A stretch of 63,454 bases of DNA from assembly GCF_018613895.1 (NCBI RefSeq), contig NZ_JAGGPH010000004.1, positions 1 through 63,454 on the forward strand, given 5' to 3'. Both the position numbers and the translations under genes were made by a program. The notes under the pieces were generated by a model, which saw only the letters and a list, made by a program, of their open reading frames with translations, searched no databases and was not told the origin of the DNA. The stretch is from Curtobacterium sp. ISL-83. GTDB lineage: Bacteria > Actinomycetota > Actinomycetes > Actinomycetales > Microbacteriaceae. Numbering within the stretch: the stretch's first letter is position 1; every line of letters starts with the position of its first letter. Below, in pieces: positions 35,018 through 42,906 of this stretch.

Positions 35018-36086
35018 TCAGTCCTGGCCGAGGGACAGGAGCACCAGGGTGGCGTCCTCGGGGCCGTAGTCGAACATGCGCTCCCAGAACGGGTCCTCCG
35101 CCCACGGGACGTCGCCGTCCGCGGGGACCTGGTTCGCCGTCTCCATCAGCCAGTCGAGCTCCGGCACGACGGCCGTCTCGAAGCGTGGGGGCTGCCAACC
35201 GAGCGAGCGGGCGGCCGTGGTGTCCAGGACGAACGGAGTCGGGGACGACCACGGGGTGAGGCCGGCGAAGGCTGGGGCGTTCTCGTCGAGCAGGACCTCG
35301 TCGAAGGTGTGCCCGAGGTGTCCCGCGATCGTGCGGACGATCTCGAGGACGGACGGCGCGGTGTCGTCGGCGACGTTGAGGATCCGGCGGTCCGGCGCAT
35401 CGGCGACCAGCCGGACGAGCGAGCCGATGCCGCTGGCCGCCGTGGTGTGGTCGACACCGCGGCCGCGGTCGGCCAGCAGGATGCGCTCCCGGCCGTCGAG
35501 GACCCGTCGCACGACGAACCACTCCCGGGGCCGACCGATGCCCGGGCCGTGGACCTTTGACGGGCGGAGCACCGTGACGGGAGCGCCGTGGTCCAGCAGA
35601 ATCTGCTCGGCGGCCACCTTCGCGGCGCCGTACCCTTCGCGGGTCGTGGGGTCGACGTCCGCCGCGGGGATCGTCGGTTGTCCTTCGGTGACCGCGCCGC
35701 CGAACACGGGCTTCTCCGTCGAGTTCGCGTGCCGGCCCTGCTCGTCGACGTAGACGGCCTTCGACGACACGAAGACCGTCGACCCGACGTCGTCCAGGAA
35801 CGGCCGGAGCTGCAGGGCGTCGTCGCGGGTCAGCCCCACGGTGTCCACGAGCAGGTCGGCGCCGGGGCGGAGGAGGTCGCGCAGCACCGTGGTGTCGCGG
35901 CGGTCGCCCGGGGCGAACGTCGCGCCGGCGGCGGTCAGGGCGTCGGCCGTGGGGCTGCCGTGCCGTGCGACGACTTCGACCTGCCAGTCGTCACCGCCGC
36001 GGCCGGAGGCGTCGAGGAGTTCACGGGCGACAGCCGAGCCGATGCCGCCGGTGCCGCCGAGGATGACTGCGCGCCTGGTGCTCATG
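35018..36086 (-). CDS. NAD-dependent epimerase/dehydratase family protein
   Basis: The 355-residue protein starts with a Rossmann motif (RAVILGGTGGIGSAVAREL) and has SSKAVYVDEQG followed by YGAAKVAAE, giving an extended-SDR Tyr-x-x-x-Lys. ATG 36086 is chosen because TACCGT lies six bases upstream. It is the first gene of a three-gene run with the P-loop kinase and DUF255 protein. Sugar-nucleotide or small-molecule substrate unknown. Confidence 0.85.
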
Positions 36087-36228
36087 GGGCAACGGTAGTG
36101 CGGTCGGGTGGTGCCGGGCGCTGTGTTGTCGTGCGGTGTCCGCGGCTTTTCAGTCGGTGGTGCCGGACGCTGGCGGTCGGGCGGTGTCCGGCGCTGCGTG
36201 CCGGGTGCTCTGCCTGCCCGGCGGTCGC

Positions 36229-37092
36229 CTACGAGGCGATGGCCTCGGGCTCGTTCCGCCACCAGTCGACCAGGGAGCCGTCGTACACCTGCACCCGGTC
36301 GTGCCCCAGCACCGTCAGGGCGAGCGCGTCCACGCACGCGGCGCTGCCGACGCCGCAGTACGTGACGATCTCGGGGGCGTCGAAGACCGGCGCGAAGACC
36401 TCGGCCAGCGCGGGCCGTCGCAGGATCGTGTTCGTCTGGGGGTCGATGACGGTGTCGATCGAGATCGGTGTGCTGCCCGGGACCACGGGCGGGTGGTCGG
36501 AACCGAGGACTGCGGCGGGCGCCGCGAGCACCAGGGTCGCCGGTTCGACGCCGGAGACGGCTCGGGCGACGCGCTCGCGGTCCGCCCAGAGCGCACGCTC
36601 TTCACCGGCGAGGAACGTGTCGTCGCCCTCGCTCCGCTTCGGACGGGACCGCAGCGCGCCGACGCGGACCGGTCGGCCTTCGTCCCGCCACTTGGTGAAC
36701 CCGCCGTCGAGCACCGCCACGTCGTCGAAGCCGAACGCTCGGAAGATCCACCACAGCCGGGCCGCCCACTCGCCGAGGCTGTCGTCGTAGACCACCACGG
36801 TCGAGGAGTTCGTCACGCCGAGCTCCCGCGCGGCTGCTTCCAGTCGTTCGGCGGACGGCCGGGTGAGGGGCAGGTCGGCTTCGGGCGCGGACAGCGCGTG
36901 CACGAGGTCGGCGTAGCGGGCACCGGGCACGTGGCCTCGCTGCTCGTAGGAGTCCTCCGCCGAGGCCCAGGTCGTCGTCGTCCCGGTCCCCGTGGCGTGC
37001 ACGGACGCGTCGAGCACGACGAGCTCGTCAGCACCGAGGTGGTCTGCGAGCCACTGCGTCGACACGAGCGGCGAGGTCAGGACGGGGGACAT
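36229..37092 (-). CDS. Two-domain rhodanese-type sulfurtransferase
   Basis: The 287-residue protein has two rhodanese domains: the N-terminal inactive half (VSTQWLADHLGADELVVLD, RGHVPGARYADL) and a C-terminal half with the active-site loop YCGVGSAAC near residue 245, whose first Cys would carry the persulfide. It moves sulfur from thiosulfate or 3-mercaptopyruvate to an acceptor. TACCGT lies seven bases before ATG 37092. It is flanked on both sides by repetitive non-coding DNA. Confidence 0.9.
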   Translation of the reverse strand: MSPVLTSPLVSTQWLADHLGADELVVLDASVHATGTGTTTTWASAEDSYEQRGHVPGARYADLVHALSAPEADLPLTRPSAERLEAAARELGVTNSSTVVVYDDSLGEWAARLWWIFRAFGFDDVAVLDGGFTKWRDEGRPVRVGALRSRPKRSEGDDTFLAGEERALWADRERVARAVSGVEPATLVLAAPAAVLGSDHPPVVPGSTPISIDTVIDPQTNTILRRPALAEVFAPVFDAPEIVTYCGVGSAACVDALALTVLGHDRVQVYDGSLVDWWRNEPEAIAS

Positions 37093-37420
37093 GGTGCTCA
37101 CGGTAACCGGGACCCCTGACGGGCAACAGACAAACCGACACACGGAGCAACGGTCGGCGATTGCCGAGCGACGTCGCGGTCGTCGTCCGACACCGGGCTC
37201 GTCGCGCGGCAGCGGCTCAGGACGGCGCGGGTGCCGGGGCGGGGCTGGCGGCGCGGGCACGTGCCGACGTTCCGCGCGGACCGGACGACGTGCTGCCTTT
37301 GGCCGGGGTCGGCCCGGTGTCGAGCGGCACCGCGGCCGTCGTGCGACAGCGGGCGTGTCGCGCGGCAGCCGGGGCGCTGGCTGGCGCGCGGAGCGTCCCT
37401 GCGTCCGGGCGGGTGCACGG

Positions 37421-37633
37421 TTCGACGTCGCACGAGTCGTTCGACGCGTGGGTTGTCGCACGATGCGCGCGCATGGGATGCGTGTGCGTGCTTCGACGTT
37501 GCACGTGTCGTTCGACGCGTCCGTTGTCGCACGATGCGTGCGCATGGGATGCGTGTGCATGCTGCGACGTTCCGCGTGTCGTTCGCGGCGTGGATTGTCG
37601 CTCGAGGCGCCGAGCGAGCCGCCGTCCGGGCAC
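37421..37633 (+). repeat. 71-bp tandem repeat, three copies
   Basis: Units start at 37421, 37492 and 37563, exactly 71 bases apart. The first two match at nearly every position (TTCGACGT-Y-GCACG-W-GTCGTTCGACGCG ...); the third is degenerate after about 40 bases. Each unit holds a near-palindrome ATGCGYGCGCAT (perfect in the first) and the TGTCGCACGATGCG segment. 71 is not a multiple of three. Confidence 0.8.
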
Positions 37634-37658
37634 GCGGCACGCGGCACGCGGCACGCAG
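37631..37658 (+). repeat. CACGCGG heptamer array
   Basis: Three perfect CACGCGG units (37631-37651) and a fourth CACGCAG copy (37652-37658) directly follow the degenerate third 71-bp unit. Confidence 0.75.
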
Positions 37659-37710
37659 ATGCGCAGCTCCGCGGCACGCACGCACGCACCACGCACCCAC
37701 CACGCGCGAA

Positions 37711-37740
37711 CGACCCGCCCGGCGAGAGCCGGACGGGTCG
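37711..37740 (-). terminator. Terminator of the DHA2 exporter gene
   Basis: CGACCCG-C-CCGGC (37711-37723) pairs with GCCGG-A-CGGGTCG (37728-37740) around a GAGA loop, with one mismatch. It begins about 17 bases after the stop of the minus-strand exporter. Confidence 0.75.
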
Positions 37741-37756
37741 TCGTGGTGCGGGATGG

Positions 37757-39295
37757 TCAGTGCGCGGCGGTCGGGACGCTCCCCGTGGCGTCGGCGCCGG
37801 CGCGGGCGAGGCGCTCGAGCCGGACCGACTGGCGGTTGATCAGCAGCCCGCCGGCCAGCGCCACCAGGACGAGCACGCCCGCCGAGATCGCGAAGGCGGT
37901 GTGGTAGCCGTCGAGGACCGCCTGCGCCTGCTGGAGCTTCGTCGGAGGAGCCGACAGCCCGGAGAGGCTGTTCGAGACGACGTTGGCGAAGATCGTCGAC
38001 AGGAGCGCGGTACCGATGGAACCGCCGATCTGCTGCATCGTGTTCACCGTCGCCGAGGCGACACCCGCGTCCGCTCGAGCAACACCGGTCGTCGCCGTGT
38101 TCATGGCCGACGAGAAGATCGTGCCCATGCCGAGACCGATCACGATCAGCGCAGGCAGGACGGTCGTGGCGTAGGTGGTGTCCAGGCCGGTGCGGAGCAG
38201 CAGGAGGAGCCCCGTCGCGGCGACGAGCCCGCCGGCGAAGATCAGCACCTTCGGCCCGACGCGCGGCAGCAGACGGCCACCGATCTGGGTCGCGGAGATC
38301 ATGATCGACAGCGGCATCGGCAGGAACGCCAGTCCGGTCTGCATCGCGCTGAACCCGAGGGTCTGCTCGAGGTAGTACGTCAGGAACAGGAAGATGCCGA
38401 ACATGCCGATCGCGACGAGGCCGATCGCGATGAACGAGCCGCCGCGGTCACGGTCGAGGACGACCCGGAGCGGGAGCAGCGGGTGGGCGACGCGCGTCTC
38501 GATGAGGATGAACGCGGCGATCAGCACGACACCGCCCGCGAGCATGGCGATGGTGAGGGGAGCGTCCCAGCCGTTGGTCTCGGCGTTGGAGAAGCCGTAG
38601 ACGATGCCGACCAGGCCAGCGGTGATCGTGATGACACCGGCGACGTCGATGCGGGGCCGCTCGACCTTCGGCGGCTTCGCCATGAAGATCAGCGCACCGA
38701 TGACACCGAGGATCGCGAACACGACGTTCACGTAGAGGCACCAGCGCCAGGATGCGTACTCGGTGAGGATGCCGCCGAGCAGGAGCCCGATCGCCGCGCC
38801 GGAACCAGCGATCGATCCGAAGATCCCGAATGCGCGACCGCGTTCCTTCGGGTCACGGAAGGTTGTGGTCAGCATGCCGAGGGCCGACGGCGCCAACAGT
38901 GCGCCGAACGCGCCCTGCAGTGCGCGCGCCGCGACCAGCAGGCCGAACGAGTCGGCGAGGCCACCCAGTACCGACGCGACCGCGAAGCCGACGAGGCCGA
39001 TGATGAAGGTGTTCTTCCGCCCGAACAGGTCACCGAGGCGACCGCCGAGCAGGAGGAGCGAACCGAACGCCAGCGAGTAGGCGGTGACGATCCACTGGCG
39101 CTGGTCGGTGCCGAACCCGAGGTCCGTCTGGGCCGACGGGAGCGCGATGTTCACGATGGTGGCATCGAGCACCACCATCAGCTGGGCGAGTGCGATGACC
39201 GCCAGGGCGATCCAGCGGTGGTTCGCCTTCGGGGGAGTGCCCGGAGTCGTGGGTGCTGTCCCGGTAGGGGCCGGCACGGTCTGTTCTGCCGTCAC
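37757..39295 (-). CDS. DHA2-type MFS drug exporter
   Basis: The 512-residue protein has about fourteen hydrophobic helices and the EmrB/DHA2 marks: LDATIVNIALP in helix 1, GGRLGDLFGRKN after helix 2, and GRAFGIFGSIAGSG in the motif-C region. It would expel toxic compounds in exchange for protons. The GTG start at 39295 has GAAGGAGG six bases upstream. The divergent TetR gene and an intervening palindrome indicate ligand-induced control. A terminator hairpin follows the stop. Confidence 0.92.
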   Translation of the reverse strand: MTAEQTVPAPTGTAPTTPGTPPKANHRWIALAVIALAQLMVVLDATIVNIALPSAQTDLGFGTDQRQWIVTAYSLAFGSLLLLGGRLGDLFGRKNTFIIGLVGFAVASVLGGLADSFGLLVAARALQGAFGALLAPSALGMLTTTFRDPKERGRAFGIFGSIAGSGAAIGLLLGGILTEYASWRWCLYVNVVFAILGVIGALIFMAKPPKVERPRIDVAGVITITAGLVGIVYGFSNAETNGWDAPLTIAMLAGGVVLIAAFILIETRVAHPLLPLRVVLDRDRGGSFIAIGLVAIGMFGIFLFLTYYLEQTLGFSAMQTGLAFLPMPLSIMISATQIGGRLLPRVGPKVLIFAGGLVAATGLLLLLRTGLDTTYATTVLPALIVIGLGMGTIFSSAMNTATTGVARADAGVASATVNTMQQIGGSIGTALLSTIFANVVSNSLSGLSAPPTKLQQAQAVLDGYHTAFAISAGVLVLVALAGGLLINRQSVRLERLARAGADATGSVPTAAH

Positions 39296-39367
39296 GGCAG
39301 CCTCCTTCGAAAAGGTTGGAGGGGAGGTGAAGCGCGCGCCGTCGGGCGCTTCGAGGAGGGGGGTGTG

Positions 39368-39390
39368 AAGCGGATGCGGTGCATCCGCTT
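39368..39390. promoter_or_regulatory. Perfect palindromic operator of the exporter/TetR pair
   Basis: AAGCGGATGC (39368-39377) and its exact complement GCATCCGCTT (39381-39390) flank a GGT spacer. A TACACT box for the exporter lies just upstream on the minus strand (about 39396), so a bound TetR dimer would block the exporter transcript near its start. Confidence 0.75.
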
Positions 39391-39460
39391 GTAGGCAGTG
39401 TAGACCGAAACGGACGACGCACATCCACTTATTCCCAGAATGTTCAACTAGGTTCGGGGT

Positions 39461-40120
39461 GTGAGCACCACCGATCAGGGTCCGGAGTTCGAGCGCCCCC
39501 TCCGCGCCGATGCCGCGCGCAACCGTGAACTGATCCTGCAGACCGCCCGCAAGTGCTTCGCCGAGCGGGGCATCACCGTGACGCTGAACGACATCGCCCA
39601 CGAAGCCGGGGTCGGCGTCGGGACCGTCTACCGGCGGTTCGCGGACAAGGACTCCCTGATCGAGGCGCTCCTGGCGACGAAGTTCGAGGCGATGAACGCC
39701 GCCGCTGCCCGCGCCGCCGACGAAGCCGACCCACGCGAGGCCCTCCGGGTCTACCTGATGGGCGTGTTCGAGTTCCGCGCTCGGGATCGTGCGCTCGCCG
39801 ACGCCATCGTCCGCGCCGGGAAGGCGCGCCCGTCGATCGTCCACGAGCGTGACCGACTCGAGCTGCAGGTGACCGAGATCATCCGGCGTGCCAGCGAGGC
39901 CGGGGTGGTCCGCGCCGGGTTCAGCTACCGCGACCTGCCCATGCTCACGACGATGCTCGGTGCGGTGGCGGATGCCACCCGCGACACCGACAAGGACGCC
40001 TGGCGCCGGTACGCGCACGTCCTCATCGACGGCGTGATCCCGCCGGTCGACACCGACGCCATGATCGGCACGCCGCTCGGACGCGAAGCGCTCGAACGCG
40101 CCATGCAACCAGCGTCCTGA
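39461..40120 (+). CDS. TetR-family repressor of the exporter
   Basis: The 219-residue protein has the TetR helix-turn-helix at about residues 38-62 (VTLNDIAHEAGVGVGTVYRRF) and a variable ligand-binding part. GTG start with TAGGTT six bases upstream. Divergent from the DHA2 exporter with a perfect 10-3-10 palindrome between, so it probably represses the exporter until a drug-like ligand binds. An 18-bp repeat array starts two bases after its stop. Confidence 0.92.
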   Translation: MSTTDQGPEFERPLRADAARNRELILQTARKCFAERGITVTLNDIAHEAGVGVGTVYRRFADKDSLIEALLATKFEAMNAAAARAADEADPREALRVYLMGVFEFRARDRALADAIVRAGKARPSIVHERDRLELQVTEIIRRASEAGVVRAGFSYRDLPMLTTMLGAVADATRDTDKDAWRRYAHVLIDGVIPPVDTDAMIGTPLGREALERAMQPAS

Positions 40121-40122
40121 CC

Positions 40123-40212
40123 GACCCGAGCGGACCGGCCGACCCGAGCGGACCGGCCGACCCGAGCGGACCGGCCGACCCGAGCGGACCGGCCGACCCG
40201 AGCGGACCGACC
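40123..40212 (+). repeat. 18-bp minisatellite, five copies
   Basis: GACCCGAGCGGACCGGCC is repeated four times from 40123 to 40194 and a fifth copy differs at one base; a degraded sixth follows. It begins two bases after the TetR stop. The length is a multiple of three, but no real gene covers it. Copy number is likely to vary between strains. Confidence 0.85.
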
Positions 40213-40251
40213 ACCCGAGCGAACCGACCACCCGCAGTGGCGACACGACCG

Positions 40252-40274
40252 CCGGAGGCGGGCCGCGCCTCCAG
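40252..40274. terminator. GGAGGC-type hairpin between convergent genes
   Basis: GGAGGCG (40254-40260) pairs with CGCCTCC (40266-40272) around a five-base loop. It lies between the TetR stop (40120) and the pmt stop (40289) and belongs to the same palindrome family as 17174-17217. Confidence 0.65.
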
Positions 40275-40288
40275 GCCGACGCCGTGGA

Positions 40289-41920
40289 TTAGAGCCAGCT
40301 GGGCAGCCAGTAGTGCGACCGGATGAAGTCCCACGGCATCTGCATCGCCGTCCACATCGGGTACCAGTACACCGAGGCGAGCACCACCACGCCGAGGTAC
40401 ACCCCGACCCACAGCACCGCACGCGTCCTGCGCGACCGTTCGTCGCGCGGGGAACCGAGCACCAAGCCGATCGCCGCGGCCAACGCCATCACCATGAAGG
40501 GCTCGAAGGCGATCGTGTAGAACTGGAACACCGTGCGGTCGACGTACATCAGCCACGGCAGGTAGCCCGCCGCGACGCCGAGCAGCACGAAGCCGTACTC
40601 CCACTGCCGCCGGGTGATCCAGAGCACGAGCAGCACCACGGTCGCGATGACCGCCGCGTACCAGATGAACGGGTTCGCGATGCCGGTGATGGCCTCGCCG
40701 CAGCGGCTCGCCGCGCAGCCGTCCTGTCCGGCGTTCTGGCCCGCGTAGAACATCGATGTCGGCCGCTGCATCACGAGCCACAGCAGCGGGTTCGCCTGGT
40801 ACGAGTGCGGCGTGTGCAACCCGATGTTGAACGCGTAGATCTCGGACTGGTAGTGCCACCAGTTCTGCAGGCTGTCCGGCACCCACGACAGCACGCCGGT
40901 CCACCGCTGACCGCCGGAGCCCAACCAGTTCCGGTCCCAGCCGCCCCTCGACAGGAACCAGCCGGTCCACGACGCCAGGTAGGTCGCCGCGGCGATCGGC
41001 ACGGTGAGCAGGAACGTGACGGGGGCCTGTTGCAGCCAGGCGCTCGACGACCAGAACGCCACCCCCGCACGGCGACGGAGCATCGTGTCGCTGAGCACCG
41101 AGTACACCGCGAAGAACGCCAGGAAGAACATCCCGGACCACTTCGTGGCCGACGCCAACCCGAGCGCCAGCCCCATCGCGAGGAGCCACGGCCGCCACCA
41201 GAAGACCGGCCCCCAGAGGGTGTCCCGGCCCTGCTCGGCGCGGCGGAGGACCCAGGCGTCCATCCGACGGGCGGACCACCGGCGGTCGAGCAGCAGCGCA
41301 CCGAAGCCGAGGACGACGAAGAACGTCAGGATGCCGTCGAGCAGGGTGACCCGCGACATCACGATCGCCTGCCCGTCGACGGCGAGCAGGAACCCCGCCA
41401 GGGTCCCGATGAGCGTCGAGCGGAAGAGCGACCGGGCGATCACCGCGGTCAGGAACACGGTGGCGATGCCGAGCACGGCGACCGTGATGCGCCAGCCGAA
41501 CGAGTCCCCGGGCCCGAACAGCAGCATGCCGAGCCCGATCAGGTACTTGCCGAGGGGCGGGTGCGCGACGAACTCGGCGGCGCTCGTGAAGACGTCGGTC
41601 TGCCCGCTGGCGAACCGGTCGTCCGTCTTCGGCAGGGACGTGTCGTTCGGGTTCGGTGGCCAGGTGCCCTCGTACCCGAGGTGCACGATCGACCAGCCGT
41701 CCTTGACGTAGTACGTCTCGTCGAACACGAGCGAGTGCGGGTTCCCGAGGTTCACGAGCCGCAGCACGGCGGCCAGCAGCGTGACCGCGAGCGGACCCGT
41801 CCAGCGCCACACCGCGAGCCGGATCCCCGTCGACAGGACACGCGCCCACCAGTCGTCGAGACGGGAGCCGACCGGCACCTCTGGCACGGCCGTGCGGTCG
41901 TCGGTCAGCTCGCTGGTCAT
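40289..41920 (-). CDS. pmt: Protein O-mannosyltransferase (PMT family)
   Basis: The 543-residue membrane enzyme has the GT39 features: LVFDETYYVKDGW in the first outer loop, with the catalytic Asp-Glu pair, about ten helices, and the VAHPPLGKYLIGLGM segment. It adds mannose from polyprenyl-phosphate-mannose to Ser/Thr of exported proteins. ATG 41920 is chosen, with TAGGAT seven bases upstream; ATG 41929 is close by. Divergent from rsmI, a gene pairing common in actinobacteria. Confidence 0.93.
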   Translation of the reverse strand: MTSELTDDRTAVPEVPVGSRLDDWWARVLSTGIRLAVWRWTGPLAVTLLAAVLRLVNLGNPHSLVFDETYYVKDGWSIVHLGYEGTWPPNPNDTSLPKTDDRFASGQTDVFTSAAEFVAHPPLGKYLIGLGMLLFGPGDSFGWRITVAVLGIATVFLTAVIARSLFRSTLIGTLAGFLLAVDGQAIVMSRVTLLDGILTFFVVLGFGALLLDRRWSARRMDAWVLRRAEQGRDTLWGPVFWWRPWLLAMGLALGLASATKWSGMFFLAFFAVYSVLSDTMLRRRAGVAFWSSSAWLQQAPVTFLLTVPIAAATYLASWTGWFLSRGGWDRNWLGSGGQRWTGVLSWVPDSLQNWWHYQSEIYAFNIGLHTPHSYQANPLLWLVMQRPTSMFYAGQNAGQDGCAASRCGEAITGIANPFIWYAAVIATVVLLVLWITRRQWEYGFVLLGVAAGYLPWLMYVDRTVFQFYTIAFEPFMVMALAAAIGLVLGSPRDERSRRTRAVLWVGVYLGVVVLASVYWYPMWTAMQMPWDFIRSHYWLPSWL

Positions 41921-41973
41921 CGGGAGCATCCTACGGATCGGCCGTATGCGTCCGCTGCGACCACAATGGGTGG

Positions 41974-42795
41974 GTGATCGTCCTCGCAGCAACCCCCATC
42001 GGCAACCTCGGTGACGCCTCGCGCCGCTTGGTCGAGACCCTGTCCAACGCCACCGTCGTCGCGGCGGAGGACACCAGGACCGCCGTGCACCTGATGCGCG
42101 CCCTCGGGATCGAGAACCGGCCGCGGCTCATCGCCCTCCACGAACACAACGAACGGGCGAAGGCCGCGGAGGTCGTCGAGCTCGCTCGAGAGGCCGACGT
42201 CGTCGTGCTCACCGACGCCGGGATGCCCGCCATCAGCGATCCGGGATTCCCGCTCGTCGAGGCCGCGGCCGCGGCGGGTGTGACGGTCACCGCGATCCCC
42301 GGGCCGTCGGCGGTCCTGACGGCGCTCGCCGTGTCCGGACTCCCCACGGACCGCTTCACGTTCGAGGGGTTCCCGACCCGGAAGGGCGGGGAACGTCGAC
42401 GGGCGTTCCAGTCGCTTGCCGGTGAACAACGCACGATGGTGTTCTTCGAGTCGCCGCACCGGCTGGCCGACACGCTCGCCGACATGGCCGTCGGGTTCGG
42501 AGGGGACCGGCGGGCCGCGGTCTGCCGGGAGCTCACGAAGCTCTACGAAGAGGTCCGCCGTGGCTCGCTCGACGAGCTCGTCACGTGGGCGTCCGAGGGG
42601 GTGCGCGGCGAGATCTGCGTCGTGGTCGCCGGGGCGTCCGCGCCGACCGAGGAGGCATCGCTCGACGACGGCATCCGGCTCGTGCTCGAGCGGGTGGCCG
42701 CGGGCATGCGGATGAAGGAGGCCGCGGCAGCGGTCGCGGACGCGACCGGCCTGTCGAAGCGCGACCTGTACGAAGGCGCGCTCGCGGCGCGCTGA
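41974..42795 (+). CDS. rsmI: 16S rRNA (cytidine1402-2'-O)-methyltransferase RsmI
   Basis: The 273-residue enzyme starts with IVLAATPIGNLGDASRR and has AEDTR at about 31-35, ALHEHNE, VVLTDAGMPAISDPG and VTAIPGPSAVLTAL, all characteristic of RsmI (tetrapyrrole-methylase fold). It methylates the ribose of C1402 in the decoding centre. The GTG start at 41974 follows CACAAT by six bases, a leaderless arrangement. Ends before a hairpin that separates it from metG. Confidence 0.95.
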   Translation: MIVLAATPIGNLGDASRRLVETLSNATVVAAEDTRTAVHLMRALGIENRPRLIALHEHNERAKAAEVVELAREADVVVLTDAGMPAISDPGFPLVEAAAAAGVTVTAIPGPSAVLTALAVSGLPTDRFTFEGFPTRKGGERRRAFQSLAGEQRTMVFFESPHRLADTLADMAVGFGGDRRAAVCRELTKLYEEVRRGSLDELVTWASEGVRGEICVVVAGASAPTEEASLDDGIRLVLERVAAGMRMKEAAAAVADATGLSKRDLYEGALAAR

Positions 42796-42802
42796 CCACC
42801 GC

Positions 42803-42840
42803 ACTGGAGGCACGGGGCGGGCCCGCCACGCGCCTCCAGT
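42803..42840 (+). terminator. GGAGGC-type hairpin between rsmI and metG
   Basis: ACTGGAGGC (42803-42811) pairs with GCCTCCAGT (42832-42840), and inside it GGCGGGCCCGCC (42816-42827) is self-complementary. It starts eight bases after the rsmI stop and likely ends that transcript, since metG has its own promoter-like TAGGAT further down. Confidence 0.7.
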
Positions 42841-42906
42841 CGGGTTCTCCACAGGTGGCGCGCGGGGCGCGTCATCCGGTCCGGCCCCGCCCGTAGGATG
42901 GTCCGC

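Larger units (their letters stand above)
37093..37756. other. Gene-free, repeat-rich stretch
   Basis: About 660 bases without a credible gene, between the rhodanese start and the drug-exporter stop. It contains two related GTCGTCGTSCGACA-type copies (about 37176 and 37332, 156 bases apart), the 71-bp tandem repeat, a CACGCGG heptamer array and the exporter terminator. Frames shift from one repeat to the next, so it does not code for a protein. The TGTCGCACGA motif occurs in both orientations, so long hairpins are possible. Confidence 0.65.

Noticed and set aside
28088..35560. A 2490-codon open frame on the plus strand
   Set aside because: It is antisense to hrpA, the DUF255 gene and others that have clear domains; GC-rich third positions leave the complementary frame free of stops. 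The translation is low-complexity Arg/Asp/Gly/Val and matches no domain.
37421..37633. CRISPR array
   Set aside because: Units are contiguous 71-bp repeats without variable spacers, the third is degenerate, and no cas-like gene is present.
40123..40212. CRISPR array or coding repeat
   Set aside because: The 18-bp units abut without spacers and no gene with start and domain covers them.
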